Assembly (NCBI GenBank): GCA_002342205.1
Contig: DDPN01000154.1
Span: forward strand, 1-6,547
Origin: Chitinophagaceae bacterium UBA2467
GTDB taxonomy: Bacteria > Bacteroidota > Bacteroidia > Chitinophagales > Chitinophagaceae
Length of the DNA stretch: 6,547 bases
Direction: 5' to 3'
This document shows positions 1 through 5,319 of the stretch, piece after piece; the stretch's first letter is position 1; each line of letters begins with the position of its first letter. The position numbers and the translations under genes are program-made. Below the pieces are notes generated by a model that made no database searches, was not told the origin of the DNA, and saw nothing but the letters and a program-made list of their open reading frames with translations.

Positions 1-159
1 GATCAATTGGCAGCACAAGTGTCTATCCTATATGGCGGGAGTGTAAAAGCTTCCAATGCATCGGAGCTATTCTCCTGCTTAGATGTGGATGGCGGCTTAG
101 TAGGAGGTGCCTCTTTACTAGCAACTGAATTTTCTCAGATAATTGCAGCGCTACCTTAA
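1..159 (+). CDS. tpiA: Triosephosphate isomerase, C-terminal 52 residues (5' end outside window)
   Basis: Frame 1 is open from the first base to a TAA at 157-159. The enzyme interconverts dihydroxyacetone phosphate and glyceraldehyde 3-phosphate in glycolysis, in the cytoplasm. The fragment carries two TIM signatures: the phosphate-binding YGGSVK loop (fragment residues 11-16, followed by the usual x-x-N-A) and the second phosphate-gripping segment DGGLVGGASL (residues 30-39). It ends in the normal C-terminal helix (FSQII). The catalytic Lys, His and Glu lie upstream of the window and cannot be checked. The full protein is normally about 250 residues, so roughly a fifth is present. Its stop lies 2 bp from the stop of the convergent phosphatase gene, so transcription must end inside the neighbouring gene. 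The identification rests on highly conserved motifs and is firm despite the truncation. Confidence 0.95.
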   Translation, partial: DQLAAQVSILYGGSVKASNASELFSCLDVDGGLVGGASLLATEFSQIIAALP

Positions 160-161
160 TC

Positions 162-1784
162 CTACTTGATTACTTCGGAAATGGTAGTTCCTATATTTCC
201 ACTTGGCATCTGGATCTTAAGTAAAGATGACAGTGTGGGGGCAATGTCCGACATGGTAGTTTCCCGATAGGTTTTCCCTTTCTTGATACCCCATCCGTAC
301 CAGAGCAATGGAATGTGTGTATCATACGGATTCCAGAGCCCATGCGTGGTTCCTGTGGTACTGCTTGCATCAATAAATCCTGGTTTGAAAATTAATTGCA
401 CATCACCACTGCGACGAGGATGATAGCCCAGGTTGATTGCTTTTCTGACTGTTGCAGGTAATGGAATTATATTAAGCTCATTTAATGCGAACACACGATC
501 AATGCCTGGTTCTGTAGCCAATTCTTTTTTTAACCAGTTGATAATGTCAGTAGATGGGATTCCTGCTGAGTCTAGTTTGGCATGATCTAACGAATACTGA
601 TAATTGTCGTCGCTCAGAATTATTTTTTTGATGTTATAGATGCGCTGAAGACTTGCATTGAGGCGATCCATTAATTTTCCAGTATAAACTCTTCCACCTG
701 GAAGTTTATTTTCTTGCATAAACTCTGGAATATGTGCAGCTCCGTGGTCAGCGGTTAGAAATAGTACATATTGATTTTTCCCTACAACTTGGTCTAGGTA
801 ATCAAGAAATGCTCCCAATGAAAGGTCAAAACGCAACATCGCGTCTTCGGCCTCTATGGAATTGGGGCCAAAGCTATGTCCAATATAGTCAGGAGAGGAA
901 AAGCTCACCGCTAAAAAATCAGTGGTTCCACGCTTTCCTAGTTGCTCACCTTGTAAAGCGCTTTTAGCAAATTCAAAAGTCAATTCATTTCCAAAGTAAG
1001 TGGTGTTGATTTTGCTATAATCTTTGCCTATGTATTTTTTTAAATCATAAGGAAAGTTATTGCCGAATGGTTTTGCTTCGTAGGGTTTATTATCAGTGGT
1101 ACTTTGCAAATAGGTGCTGCTATCGTACAGTAAATTCCATCCCTTTTCATAATAGGAGTCTGTGAGATTTCTGTTGTTAAAGTCTATTGCCCAAGTGGGA
1201 AGTGTTTGCATGTAGTACGTAGAGCTTATCCATTTTCCAACCGAGTTGTCGTACCAATAAGCTGCATTTGCGCTATGCCCTGCAGGCAGAATAGCGCCGC
1301 GATCTTTAATGGCTATTCCCACTACTTTACTTTTAAAGTTTGTTGCTAAGCGTAGTTCGTCTGTCACGGTTGTAACGAGCAAGTTTTTTGGACTCATTTT
1401 GCCCTGCGCTGAAGAACTTCCTACTGTAGATACATTTTTATCTTCTGTACAGTACATGGTTCTGTTATTATCTCTGTCCCACCATGCATTGCCCGTGATT
1501 CCTGTAATGGAGGGTGCGCTGCCCGTGTATACTACACTATGTCCACAAGCAGTAACGGACGGGGTGTAGGGGATGAGAGTATTTTCGCAAGAGTTACCTT
1601 CTTTTAAAAGACGTTTAAATCCTCCTTTATCTGCATAGCGATCAAAATAGCGATAGAGGTAATCCCAGCGCATTTGATCTAGAACCATTCCTACTACCAG
1701 CTTAGGTCTTTCAACTGTCGATTGAGCTAACAGTGGGTTTGAAAATTGAAGTAGGATAATAAAGGCAAAAAACAGACGTTTCAT
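162..1784 (-). CDS. pafA: Exported PafA-like alkaline phosphatase (alkaline phosphatase superfamily)
   Basis: A 540-residue zinc phosphomonoesterase, most likely periplasmic, which would release phosphate from organic phosphomonoesters. An N-terminal signal peptide (basic MKRL, hydrophobic residues 4-16, probable cleavage after LLA-20) precedes the domain. By comparison with Elizabethkingia PafA the active site is complete: Asp36 in VLDQMRWDY, nucleophile Thr78 in SVTACGH, Asn99 in GITGN, Lys160 and Arg162 in KDR, Asp299 and His303 in SPDYIGH, Asp346-His347 in TADHG and His481 in THGL. The Thr nucleophile together with the Asn and Lys/Arg set favours a phosphomonoesterase over a nucleotide pyrophosphatase (NPP) type diesterase. 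Residue 80, two after the nucleophile, is Cys where I recall Pro in PafA. It is the last gene of the polX cluster, 37 nt after the lipoprotein. A -7-like TACCTTTA at 1810-1803 (minus strand) lacks a convincing -33 partner, so an own promoter is uncertain. There is no clear SD before the ATG. Confidence 0.9.
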   Translation of the reverse strand: MKRLFFAFIILLQFSNPLLAQSTVERPKLVVGMVLDQMRWDYLYRYFDRYADKGGFKRLLKEGNSCENTLIPYTPSVTACGHSVVYTGSAPSITGITGNAWWDRDNNRTMYCTEDKNVSTVGSSSAQGKMSPKNLLVTTVTDELRLATNFKSKVVGIAIKDRGAILPAGHSANAAYWYDNSVGKWISSTYYMQTLPTWAIDFNNRNLTDSYYEKGWNLLYDSSTYLQSTTDNKPYEAKPFGNNFPYDLKKYIGKDYSKINTTYFGNELTFEFAKSALQGEQLGKRGTTDFLAVSFSSPDYIGHSFGPNSIEAEDAMLRFDLSLGAFLDYLDQVVGKNQYVLFLTADHGAAHIPEFMQENKLPGGRVYTGKLMDRLNASLQRIYNIKKIILSDDNYQYSLDHAKLDSAGIPSTDIINWLKKELATEPGIDRVFALNELNIIPLPATVRKAINLGYHPRRSGDVQLIFKPGFIDASSTTGTTHGLWNPYDTHIPLLWYGWGIKKGKTYRETTMSDIAPTLSSLLKIQMPSGNIGTTISEVIK

Positions 1785-1821
1785 AATACTCTATTTCAGT
1801 TGTAAAGGTAAGTGATGTTGA

Positions 1822-2268
1822 TTAGCGAATGGGAGTGCAATGTTCCGAGAGAATCCGTACTTGTCCATTTAACTTTACAATAGTAACACTGCATCGCTGA
1901 CGGTCATCAAAAGTTTCGCCATGATACGCTCCTTTGCCTTTCCAAATTGTATTGACTACTGCGGCATGTCCTTCCAATTGGATGGTTAGATTGTCTCTTT
2001 CCATCGTTTGTAAGGAATATTCGTTAGATCCGGCAGTAGCCACTATTGAGGCTCTATTAAAGGTTTTACCAGATTGTGTAAAGTATAAATAGTGTGGAGA
2101 AAGAACGGAGTCTACTAGTGCTGCATTTTTTTCTTTCCAGCCCTGGTCAAACTTATCCATTACGGCAATCACCTCTTTTTCGGTGAGTAGATCCTCGGCA
2201 TTGTTGTTTTTACACGCGCCTAGAACTAGTAAAATCAGGAGTGTCCATAGCCTTACTACATTATTCAT
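1822..2268 (-). CDS. NTF2-like (DUF4440/SnoaL-type) lipoprotein, 148 aa
   Basis: The chosen start at 2268 gives a classical lipoprotein signal: MNNVVRLW, a hydrophobic run LLILLV and the lipobox LGAC with Cys19. The mature protein is expected to be lipid-anchored in the cell envelope. The in-frame ATG at 2331 would place 21 polar residues ahead of this signal and overlap the previous gene by 67 nt, so I reject it. The start codon overlaps the stop of the upstream gene as ATGA, which suggests translational coupling. Residues 28-148 look like a cone-shaped NTF2/DUF4440 fold: an initial helix with the D-x-x-W-K-x-x-N-A pattern (residues 41-49), a SPHYLYFTQSGKTFNR segment, then beta strands ending in VTIVKLNGQVRILSEHCTPI. 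Such domains act as small-molecule enzymes, binding modules or immunity-like proteins, and nothing here fixes which. No substrate can be assigned. Confidence 0.75.
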   Translation of the reverse strand: MNNVVRLWTLLILLVLGACKNNNAEDLLTEKEVIAVMDKFDQGWKEKNAALVDSVLSPHYLYFTQSGKTFNRASIVATAGSNEYSLQTMERDNLTIQLEGHAAVVNTIWKGKGAYHGETFDDRQRCSVTIVKLNGQVRILSEHCTPIR

Positions 2269-2648
2269 CGGCTGAGTAGTAATTCGTATAATTCTTTGGT
2301 CCATGCGGTTTGATGTATTTGAACGCGGCACCCTCCATTGATTTCGAGTACCTCTATTAATCGTTGTTTGCTAAAGTTACTGACAACTTGGTTTTCATTG
2401 ATACGAATCCAACCATAGGAGCTGTCTTTGAGTAATTTTTCAACGATTTTATTGCAGTCGTTTAGGGTGGGAGCTTCATATATTTCTCGAATGCAGATGT
2501 CGCTTTTGTCAAAAACAAGTTCAGGTTTTTGTAGATCAATTTTTAGGCGCTTGATCTCACTCTTTTTTTTACCAATAAAAAACTGCGCACTTGCAGTGGT
2601 GCCTTGGGTAATAAAGAAAAAAAGGAGGATCGTGTAAAGCAATTTCAT
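2265..2648 (-). CDS. Small exported protein of unknown function, 127 aa
   Basis: I do not recognise this family. The protein begins with a good signal peptide: MKLL, a hydrophobic core through residue 13, and an A-S-A cleavage site at 19-21, giving a mature protein from Gln22. A Lys-rich patch (GKKKSEIKRLK, residues 26-36) follows directly. The rest is a soluble mixed alpha/beta protein with Cys at 52, 65 and 107, no further membrane span and no lipobox. Two of the cysteines could form a disulfide in the periplasm, but that is a guess. It starts 9 nt after the polX stop and ends in the 4-nt ATGA overlap with the NTF2-like lipoprotein, so the two exported proteins are probably made together. 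An A8 run at 2570-2563 encodes KKK just after the signal peptide and is a possible slippage site. The gene call is supported by the signal peptide and operon fit. The function is unknown. Confidence 0.7.
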   Translation of the reverse strand: MKLLYTILLFFFITQGTTASAQFFIGKKKSEIKRLKIDLQKPELVFDKSDICIREIYEAPTLNDCNKIVEKLLKDSSYGWIRINENQVVSNFSKQRLIEVLEINGGCRVQIHQTAWTKELYELLLSR

Positions 2649-2657
2649 GCTACTAAC

Positions 2658-4325
2658 TTACTTTCTTTTTATGAGCCAATTTTCAAATTCTTTACAAGAA
2701 AAACTACTTAAGTTTTGACCGGCACTCAACTTGGTTTTTTGTGCTACCAGAATCCCGTATCGGATATCATTAAACCCCTCCAATTGGTGGGCATCGGGAT
2801 TAATAGAAAGTAAAACACCTTTCTCAAGGGCGTGGTCGACCCAGGTCCAATCTAAGTCAAGTCTTCTTGGGTGCGCATTGATCTCGATGGCTACCTTGTT
2901 TGTCGCACACGCATCAATAATTTTTTCATGATCAATTGGGTAACCGGCTCTGCTTAGCAGTAGTCTTCCGGTTGGATGCCCCAGGATGGTAGTAAAGGGG
3001 TTTTCTATGGCACGAATAAGCCGCTCAGTGGCTTTTTCTTTCAGCATTCTGAGATTGCTATGAATCGAGGCAATGACTAGATCAAAAGATGATAAAACAG
3101 TCTCTTCATAGTCCAAAGAGCCGTCAGATAAGATATCCGATTCTATCGATTTGAAAATTCTAAAAGGTGCGTATCGCTTATTTAGTAGATCAATTTGTTG
3201 ATGTTGTGCTGCTACCCGTTCTGCGGATAAACCATTTGCATAGAATGCACTGGCTGAGTGATCAGAAATTACCATGTACTCCCAGTTTCTTTTCATACAC
3301 TCTTGTACCATTTCTTCCAGCTCATTGCTTCCGTCACTCCAGGTGCTATGACAATGTATGAGACCTCTTATTTGATTTTCTTGCAACACTGTTTGAGTAG
3401 AGGAGGTGCTATCAAAAAGTTGCGTGCCTTTTTCTCGCTTTGCAGGGTGAACAAACGGGATTCCCTTTTCAGAAAAAAGAATACCATCAGGCGCATCATG
3501 GACAGCTGTTTTTACCCCCTTTTTCAACGCAATGTTGTCAAATGCAATCTTGAAATCTTCGGAACAGGATGTATTGAATAAGGTAGTGGGTAAGTCATTT
3601 GTAAAGTATAGACGCAGCCGAAGTCCATTTTTTAGTTGGTATAGTAATGAACCTTCTTCCTCTTCTAGTAATAGGGGCGGTTGGGCTGTTTCAAATTTTG
3701 TTTTACTATTCTCCTTTTCAGCAAGTACAACATAGGCCAACTCTTCTATGGTTGGCAGCTGTCTTCTGAATGATCCAGTAACGGCGATATTCTCCTTTCC
3801 AAATAACTGGGCAAGGTAATTGTCAATGAGTGGAAAAATAGCTTCGATTTCTGCAAATAGAAAGTGTCCTTGGTGTTGCAAAATGAACTGAATAGACTGA
3901 GCTACTGCTTCCTGTGTTTTTTCGCCAAAGCCTTTGTAATGTAAAAGTCTATTTTCTTGGCAGGCGTAAAGAAGTTCACCCATACTTTCAATGCCCATTT
4001 CTTTCCAGATGGTATGGATCTTTTTTGGACCAATCCCTTTTATTTGTAACATTTCAATTACACCTGGAGGCGTATTTTTTAGCAATTCTTCTAATAAATC
4101 AATAGTTCCTGTTTCTTGCAATTGCGAAAGGGCATTGGTTACACTAGCGCCAATACCTCTGATTGATCTCCATTTATCAACCGGAGTATTAAATAGGGGG
4201 TAGGGAAGTTTGTCAATTGTAAAAGAAGCTGCGGCAAAGGCTTTGGCTTTAAAAGGATCTGCGCCATGTATATCTAAGAGCTTCGAGAGCAATTCCAACT
4301 TTTCCGCTATTCCAATATTGTCCAT
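2658..4325 (-). CDS. polX: PolX-family protein with degenerate polymerase site and intact PHP nuclease domain
   Basis: A 555-residue protein with the layout of bacterial DNA polymerase X (B. subtilis PolX is about 570). It has an N-terminal 8-kDa-like region, helix-hairpin-helix motifs RGIGASV (56-62), KGIGPKK (96-102) and KGFGEKT (131-137), a palm region, then a C-terminal PHP domain (about 320-555). The PHP metal ligands all appear present: His324, His326, Asp331, His356, Glu395, His422, His450, Asp511 and His513. These support a Mn/Zn-dependent 3'-5' exonuclease or AP-endonuclease-type role in base excision repair. The palm keeps GSFRR (184-188), but the usual GDxD reads E-E-L-A (194-197) and the third Asp of the VDLR strand reads Arg238. 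The dNTP-site segment equivalent to HNxxLR (about 258-263) is also changed. Polymerase activity is therefore unlikely. It heads the minus-strand cluster, with the next gene 9 nt downstream. Confidence 0.92.
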   Translation of the reverse strand: MDNIGIAEKLELLSKLLDIHGADPFKAKAFAAASFTIDKLPYPLFNTPVDKWRSIRGIGASVTNALSQLQETGTIDLLEELLKNTPPGVIEMLQIKGIGPKKIHTIWKEMGIESMGELLYACQENRLLHYKGFGEKTQEAVAQSIQFILQHQGHFLFAEIEAIFPLIDNYLAQLFGKENIAVTGSFRRQLPTIEELAYVVLAEKENSKTKFETAQPPLLLEEEEGSLLYQLKNGLRLRLYFTNDLPTTLFNTSCSEDFKIAFDNIALKKGVKTAVHDAPDGILFSEKGIPFVHPAKREKGTQLFDSTSSTQTVLQENQIRGLIHCHSTWSDGSNELEEMVQECMKRNWEYMVISDHSASAFYANGLSAERVAAQHQQIDLLNKRYAPFRIFKSIESDILSDGSLDYEETVLSSFDLVIASIHSNLRMLKEKATERLIRAIENPFTTILGHPTGRLLLSRAGYPIDHEKIIDACATNKVAIEINAHPRRLDLDWTWVDHALEKGVLLSINPDAHQLEGFNDIRYGILVAQKTKLSAGQNLSSFSCKEFENWLIKRK

Positions 4326-4330
4326 GTGTG

Positions 4331-4361
4331 CAAAGTAAGTGGGTTGGTCTAAAACGAGAAA
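4331..4361 (-). promoter_or_regulatory. Weak candidate promoter for polX
   Basis: On the minus strand TTACTTTG (4338-4331) matches the Bacteroidota -7 box TAnnTTTG at all but one fixed position. A TTTC (4361-4358) stands 19 nt upstream, in the right place for the -33 TTTG. The box lies only 5 nt before the polX ATG, so the transcript would be leaderless or nearly so. The -33 element would also fall inside the terminator stem of the gene upstream. This is a suggestion only. The alternative is read-through from the ribosomal-protein transcript. Confidence 0.22.
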
Positions 4362-4386
4362 GTCCCCCGGTTTCGGAGGACTTTCT
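4357..4386 (-). terminator. Strong hairpin terminator after the Lys-rich mini-ORF
   Basis: A 13-bp stem closes a 4-nt loop. Arm 4357-4369 pairs with 4374-4386, with one G-T wobble when read on the minus strand. Its loop-proximal half is GC-rich. On the minus strand the stem is followed by CG and four T residues (4354-4351), a modest U-tract. It starts 16 nt after the mini-ORF stop and ends 31 nt before the polX start, so it separates the rplU-rpmA/mini-ORF side from the polX cluster. No plus-strand gene nearby needs it, so I assign it to the minus strand. The symmetrical stem could also act in the other direction. Confidence 0.75.
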
Positions 4387-4402
4387 ATAAGTTAGAAGAG
4401 AA

Positions 4403-4456
4403 TTACTTCTTCTTCTTAGCAGCTTTTTTCTTAGCAGCTTTTTTCTTAGTAGCCAT
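4403..4456 (-). CDS. 17-residue Lys/Ala-rich mini-protein, histone H1-tail-like
   Basis: ATG at 4456-4454 opens a 17-codon frame ending in TAA at 4405-4403. It reads M-A-T, then KKK-AA-KKK-AA-KKKK: ten Lys and five Ala. The composition resembles the AAKK repeats of histone H1-like tails, so a nucleic-acid-binding role, or binding to ribosomal RNA, is a reasonable guess but unproven. Support for a real gene comes from four things: the codon-perfect repeat, a start context like its neighbours (A-rich, no SD), a strong terminator 16 nt downstream, and a 112-bp spacer separating it from rpmA. I recall similar MATKKKAAKK-type short ORFs annotated in Chitinophagaceae, but I cannot check this here. 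It could instead be a small RNA whose repeat happens to be open, or the remnant of a longer basic tail. Confidence 0.55.
   Translation of the reverse strand: MATKKKAAKKKAAKKKK
4416..4445 (-). repeat. 15-nt tandem direct duplication inside the mini-ORF
   Basis: Two identical adjacent 15-nt copies (4416-4430 and 4431-4445, plus-strand unit TTAGCAGCTTTTTTC) encode five residues each (KKAAK register). Each contains a T6/A6 run. Imperfect partial units flank both sides. Since 15 is a multiple of three, gain or loss of a unit would keep the frame, so the length of the peptide may vary between strains. Confidence 0.85.
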
Positions 4457-4495
4457 TGTTTAGAATTTAATGGTGTTAGAAAAATGGGTTAACGA

Positions 4496-4523
4496 TAGTA
4501 AAAATAACAATTAATTTTTACTA
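4496..4523. repeat. AT-rich perfect inverted repeat in the rpmA/mini-ORF spacer
   Basis: Arms TAGTAAAAAT (4496-4505) and ATTTTTACTA (4514-4523) are exact reverse complements around an 8-nt spacer. It sits 40 bp upstream of the mini-ORF start and 45 bp past the rpmA stop. As RNA it would form a 10-bp, mostly A-U hairpin without a following U-tract, so it is a poor intrinsic terminator. A protein-binding operator, a 5' leader hairpin for the mini-ORF, or a transcript-end stabiliser for rplU-rpmA are alternatives I cannot separate. Confidence 0.6.
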
Positions 4524-4525
4524 AC

Positions 4526-4559
4526 CAAATATTTTTTAAGAAATTTTAAACAGCCCAAA
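4526..4559 (-). promoter_or_regulatory. Weak candidate promoter for the mini-ORF
   Basis: On the minus strand TTTG (4559-4556) and AATATTTG (4533-4526) resemble the Bacteroidota -33 and -7 boxes. The -7 box has one mismatch and the spacing is 22 nt, slightly longer than the usual 19-21. Transcription from here would begin near the inverted repeat at 4496-4523 and place that hairpin in a leader of about 60 nt. The rest of the 4457-4568 spacer is very AT-rich, with no other ORF that I can support. Confidence 0.25.
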
Positions 4560-4568
4560 AAGGCGTCA

Positions 4569-4829
4569 TTAGGCTTCAGCTGGAGCAACAGAAACAATTG
4601 TTCTGTTATTTCTTCCTTTTTTGAATTCAACTAAGCCATCTGTTAATGCGAAAAGAGTAAAGTCTTTTCCAACGCCAACATTTTTACCAGGATGATAAAC
4701 TGTTCCGCGTTGACGTACGATAACGTTTCCAGATATAGCAGGTTGTCCACCAAATATTTTTACACCAAGACGTTTGCTTTGTGAGTCGCGGTTGTTCTTA
4801 ACACTACCTTCTCCTTTCTTATGTGCCAT
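4569..4829 (-). CDS. rpmA: 50S ribosomal protein L27
   Basis: An 86-residue protein of normal bL27 length. The start MAHKKGEGSVKNNRDS with KRLGVK (19-24) matches the flexible N-terminal arm that reaches the peptidyl-transferase centre and helps place tRNA. The core motifs IVRQRGT (37-43), HPG-NVG (46-52), GKDFTLFAL (54-62) and DGLVEF (64-69) are all present. There is no extra N-terminal leader of the Firmicutes type that needs Prp cleavage: Ala2-His3-Lys4 follow the initiator Met directly. Position 13 is Asn where Gly is common. It lies 32 nt after rplU on the same strand, the standard bacterial L21-L27 pairing, and is probably transcribed from the rplU promoter. The upstream sequence is A-rich with no SD. 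The identification is certain. Confidence 0.98.
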   Translation of the reverse strand: MAHKKGEGSVKNNRDSQSKRLGVKIFGGQPAISGNVIVRQRGTVYHPGKNVGVGKDFTLFALTDGLVEFKKGRNNRTIVSVAPAEA

Positions 4830-4861
4830 GGTTGTATTGTTTTAATTAGTTCAAATTATAA

Positions 4862-5161
4862 TTAAGCGATGCTTACTACTTTAATTTTAGTGTAAGCAGT
4901 ACGATGTCCTTTCTTTTTGTGAAAGCCTTTTCTTCTTTTTTGTTTGTAAGCAATAACCGTATCTCCTTTAACTTGATCAACGATTTCTGCTTGTACTTTT
5001 GATCCGGAAGTGGCGCCAACAGCCAATTTGCCGTTTGCATCGACCAATAATACTTCAAGGTCTAACTTGTCACCGGCGTTACCTTCAACGCGGGGTACAT
5101 ATAAGGTTTGATCCTTTTCCACTTTAAATTGCTGTCCGGCTACTTTAACGATAGCTACCAT
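4862..5161 (-). CDS. rplU: 50S ribosomal protein L21
   Basis: A 99-residue bL21, close to the usual 100-105, which binds 23S rRNA in the large subunit. Typical features are the start MVAIVKVAGQQFKVEKDQ, the beta-barrel core (VLLVDANGKLAVGA) and the basic rRNA-binding loop with KQKRRKGFHKKKGHR (73-87), followed by the YTKIKV strand. I start it at 5161. An in-frame ATG at 5224 would add 21 residues that have no place in L21 and would run through the promoter boxes at 5181-5211. It is the first gene of the rplU-rpmA unit. The predicted transcript start is only about a dozen nt upstream, so there is no room for a structured autoregulatory leader. The start has no SD. Confidence 0.98.
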   Translation of the reverse strand: MVAIVKVAGQQFKVEKDQTLYVPRVEGNAGDKLDLEVLLVDANGKLAVGATSGSKVQAEIVDQVKGDTVIAYKQKRRKGFHKKKGHRTAYTKIKVVSIA

Positions 5162-5180
5162 ACTATAAAAATTAGGACGG

Positions 5181-5211
5181 CAAAGGTAGGGAATAAGACT
5201 GAACCCACCAA
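5181..5211 (-). promoter_or_regulatory. Bacteroidota-type promoter of rplU-rpmA
   Basis: On the minus strand TTG (5211-5209) and TACCTTTG (5188-5181) stand 20 nt apart. The second is an exact match to the TAnnTTTG -7 box of the Bacteroidota primary sigma factor, and the spacing is ideal. Transcription would begin near 5175, giving a leader of roughly 10-15 nt before the rplU ATG at 5161. The strength of the match suits a ribosomal-protein gene. Confidence 0.75.
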
Positions 5212-5267
5212 CGGAAAATCTCATTCATTTTTAGGGCTTTTCACAGCTAAAAGGTTCCCCCTTTTCC

Positions 5268-5290
5268 TATGTTTGCCTGTCTTAAATTTG
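5268..5290 (+). promoter_or_regulatory. Two candidate -7 boxes for the GH3-family gene
   Basis: TATGTTTG (5268-5275) and TAAATTTG (5283-5290) both match TAnnTTTG exactly on the plus strand, upstream of the ATG at 5320. Neither has a good TTTG or TTG at 19-21 nt upstream. The nearest T-rich tracts are out of register. One of the two is probably used, with expected leaders of about 38 or 23 nt. Together with the rplU promoter they make 5162-5319 a divergent promoter region with no coding potential that I can support. Confidence 0.4.
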
Positions 5291-5319
5291 CCAAATTCGC
5301 CTAAGTCTCCCAATTATCC

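Noticed and set aside
2269..2331. N-terminal extension of the NTF2-like lipoprotein to 2331
   Set aside because: It would bury the lipoprotein signal behind 21 polar residues and overlap the upstream gene by 67 nt. The 2268 start gives a lipobox and an ATGA junction.
3258..3581. 107-codon plus-strand frame antisense to polX
   Set aside because: It lies fully inside a well-supported conserved gene, has no recognisable domain or promoter, and is explained as an antisense shadow. The same holds for the other frames inside polX and the phosphatase.
4357..4386. Hairpin upstream of polX as a riboswitch or attenuator
   Set aside because: It is a simple perfect stem with a 4-nt loop and no aptamer-like complexity or alternative pairing. 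A terminator is the simpler reading.
4547..4568. Small GCC/GGC hairpin just after rpmA as its terminator
   Set aside because: The stem is only about 3 bp with no following U-tract. A true rpmA terminator is not visible before the inverted repeat at 4496-4523.
5162..5224. N-terminal extension of rplU to an in-frame ATG at 5224
   Set aside because: The 21 extra residues do not resemble L21, the family starts at M-x-A-I-V, and the extension spans the -7 and -33 promoter boxes.
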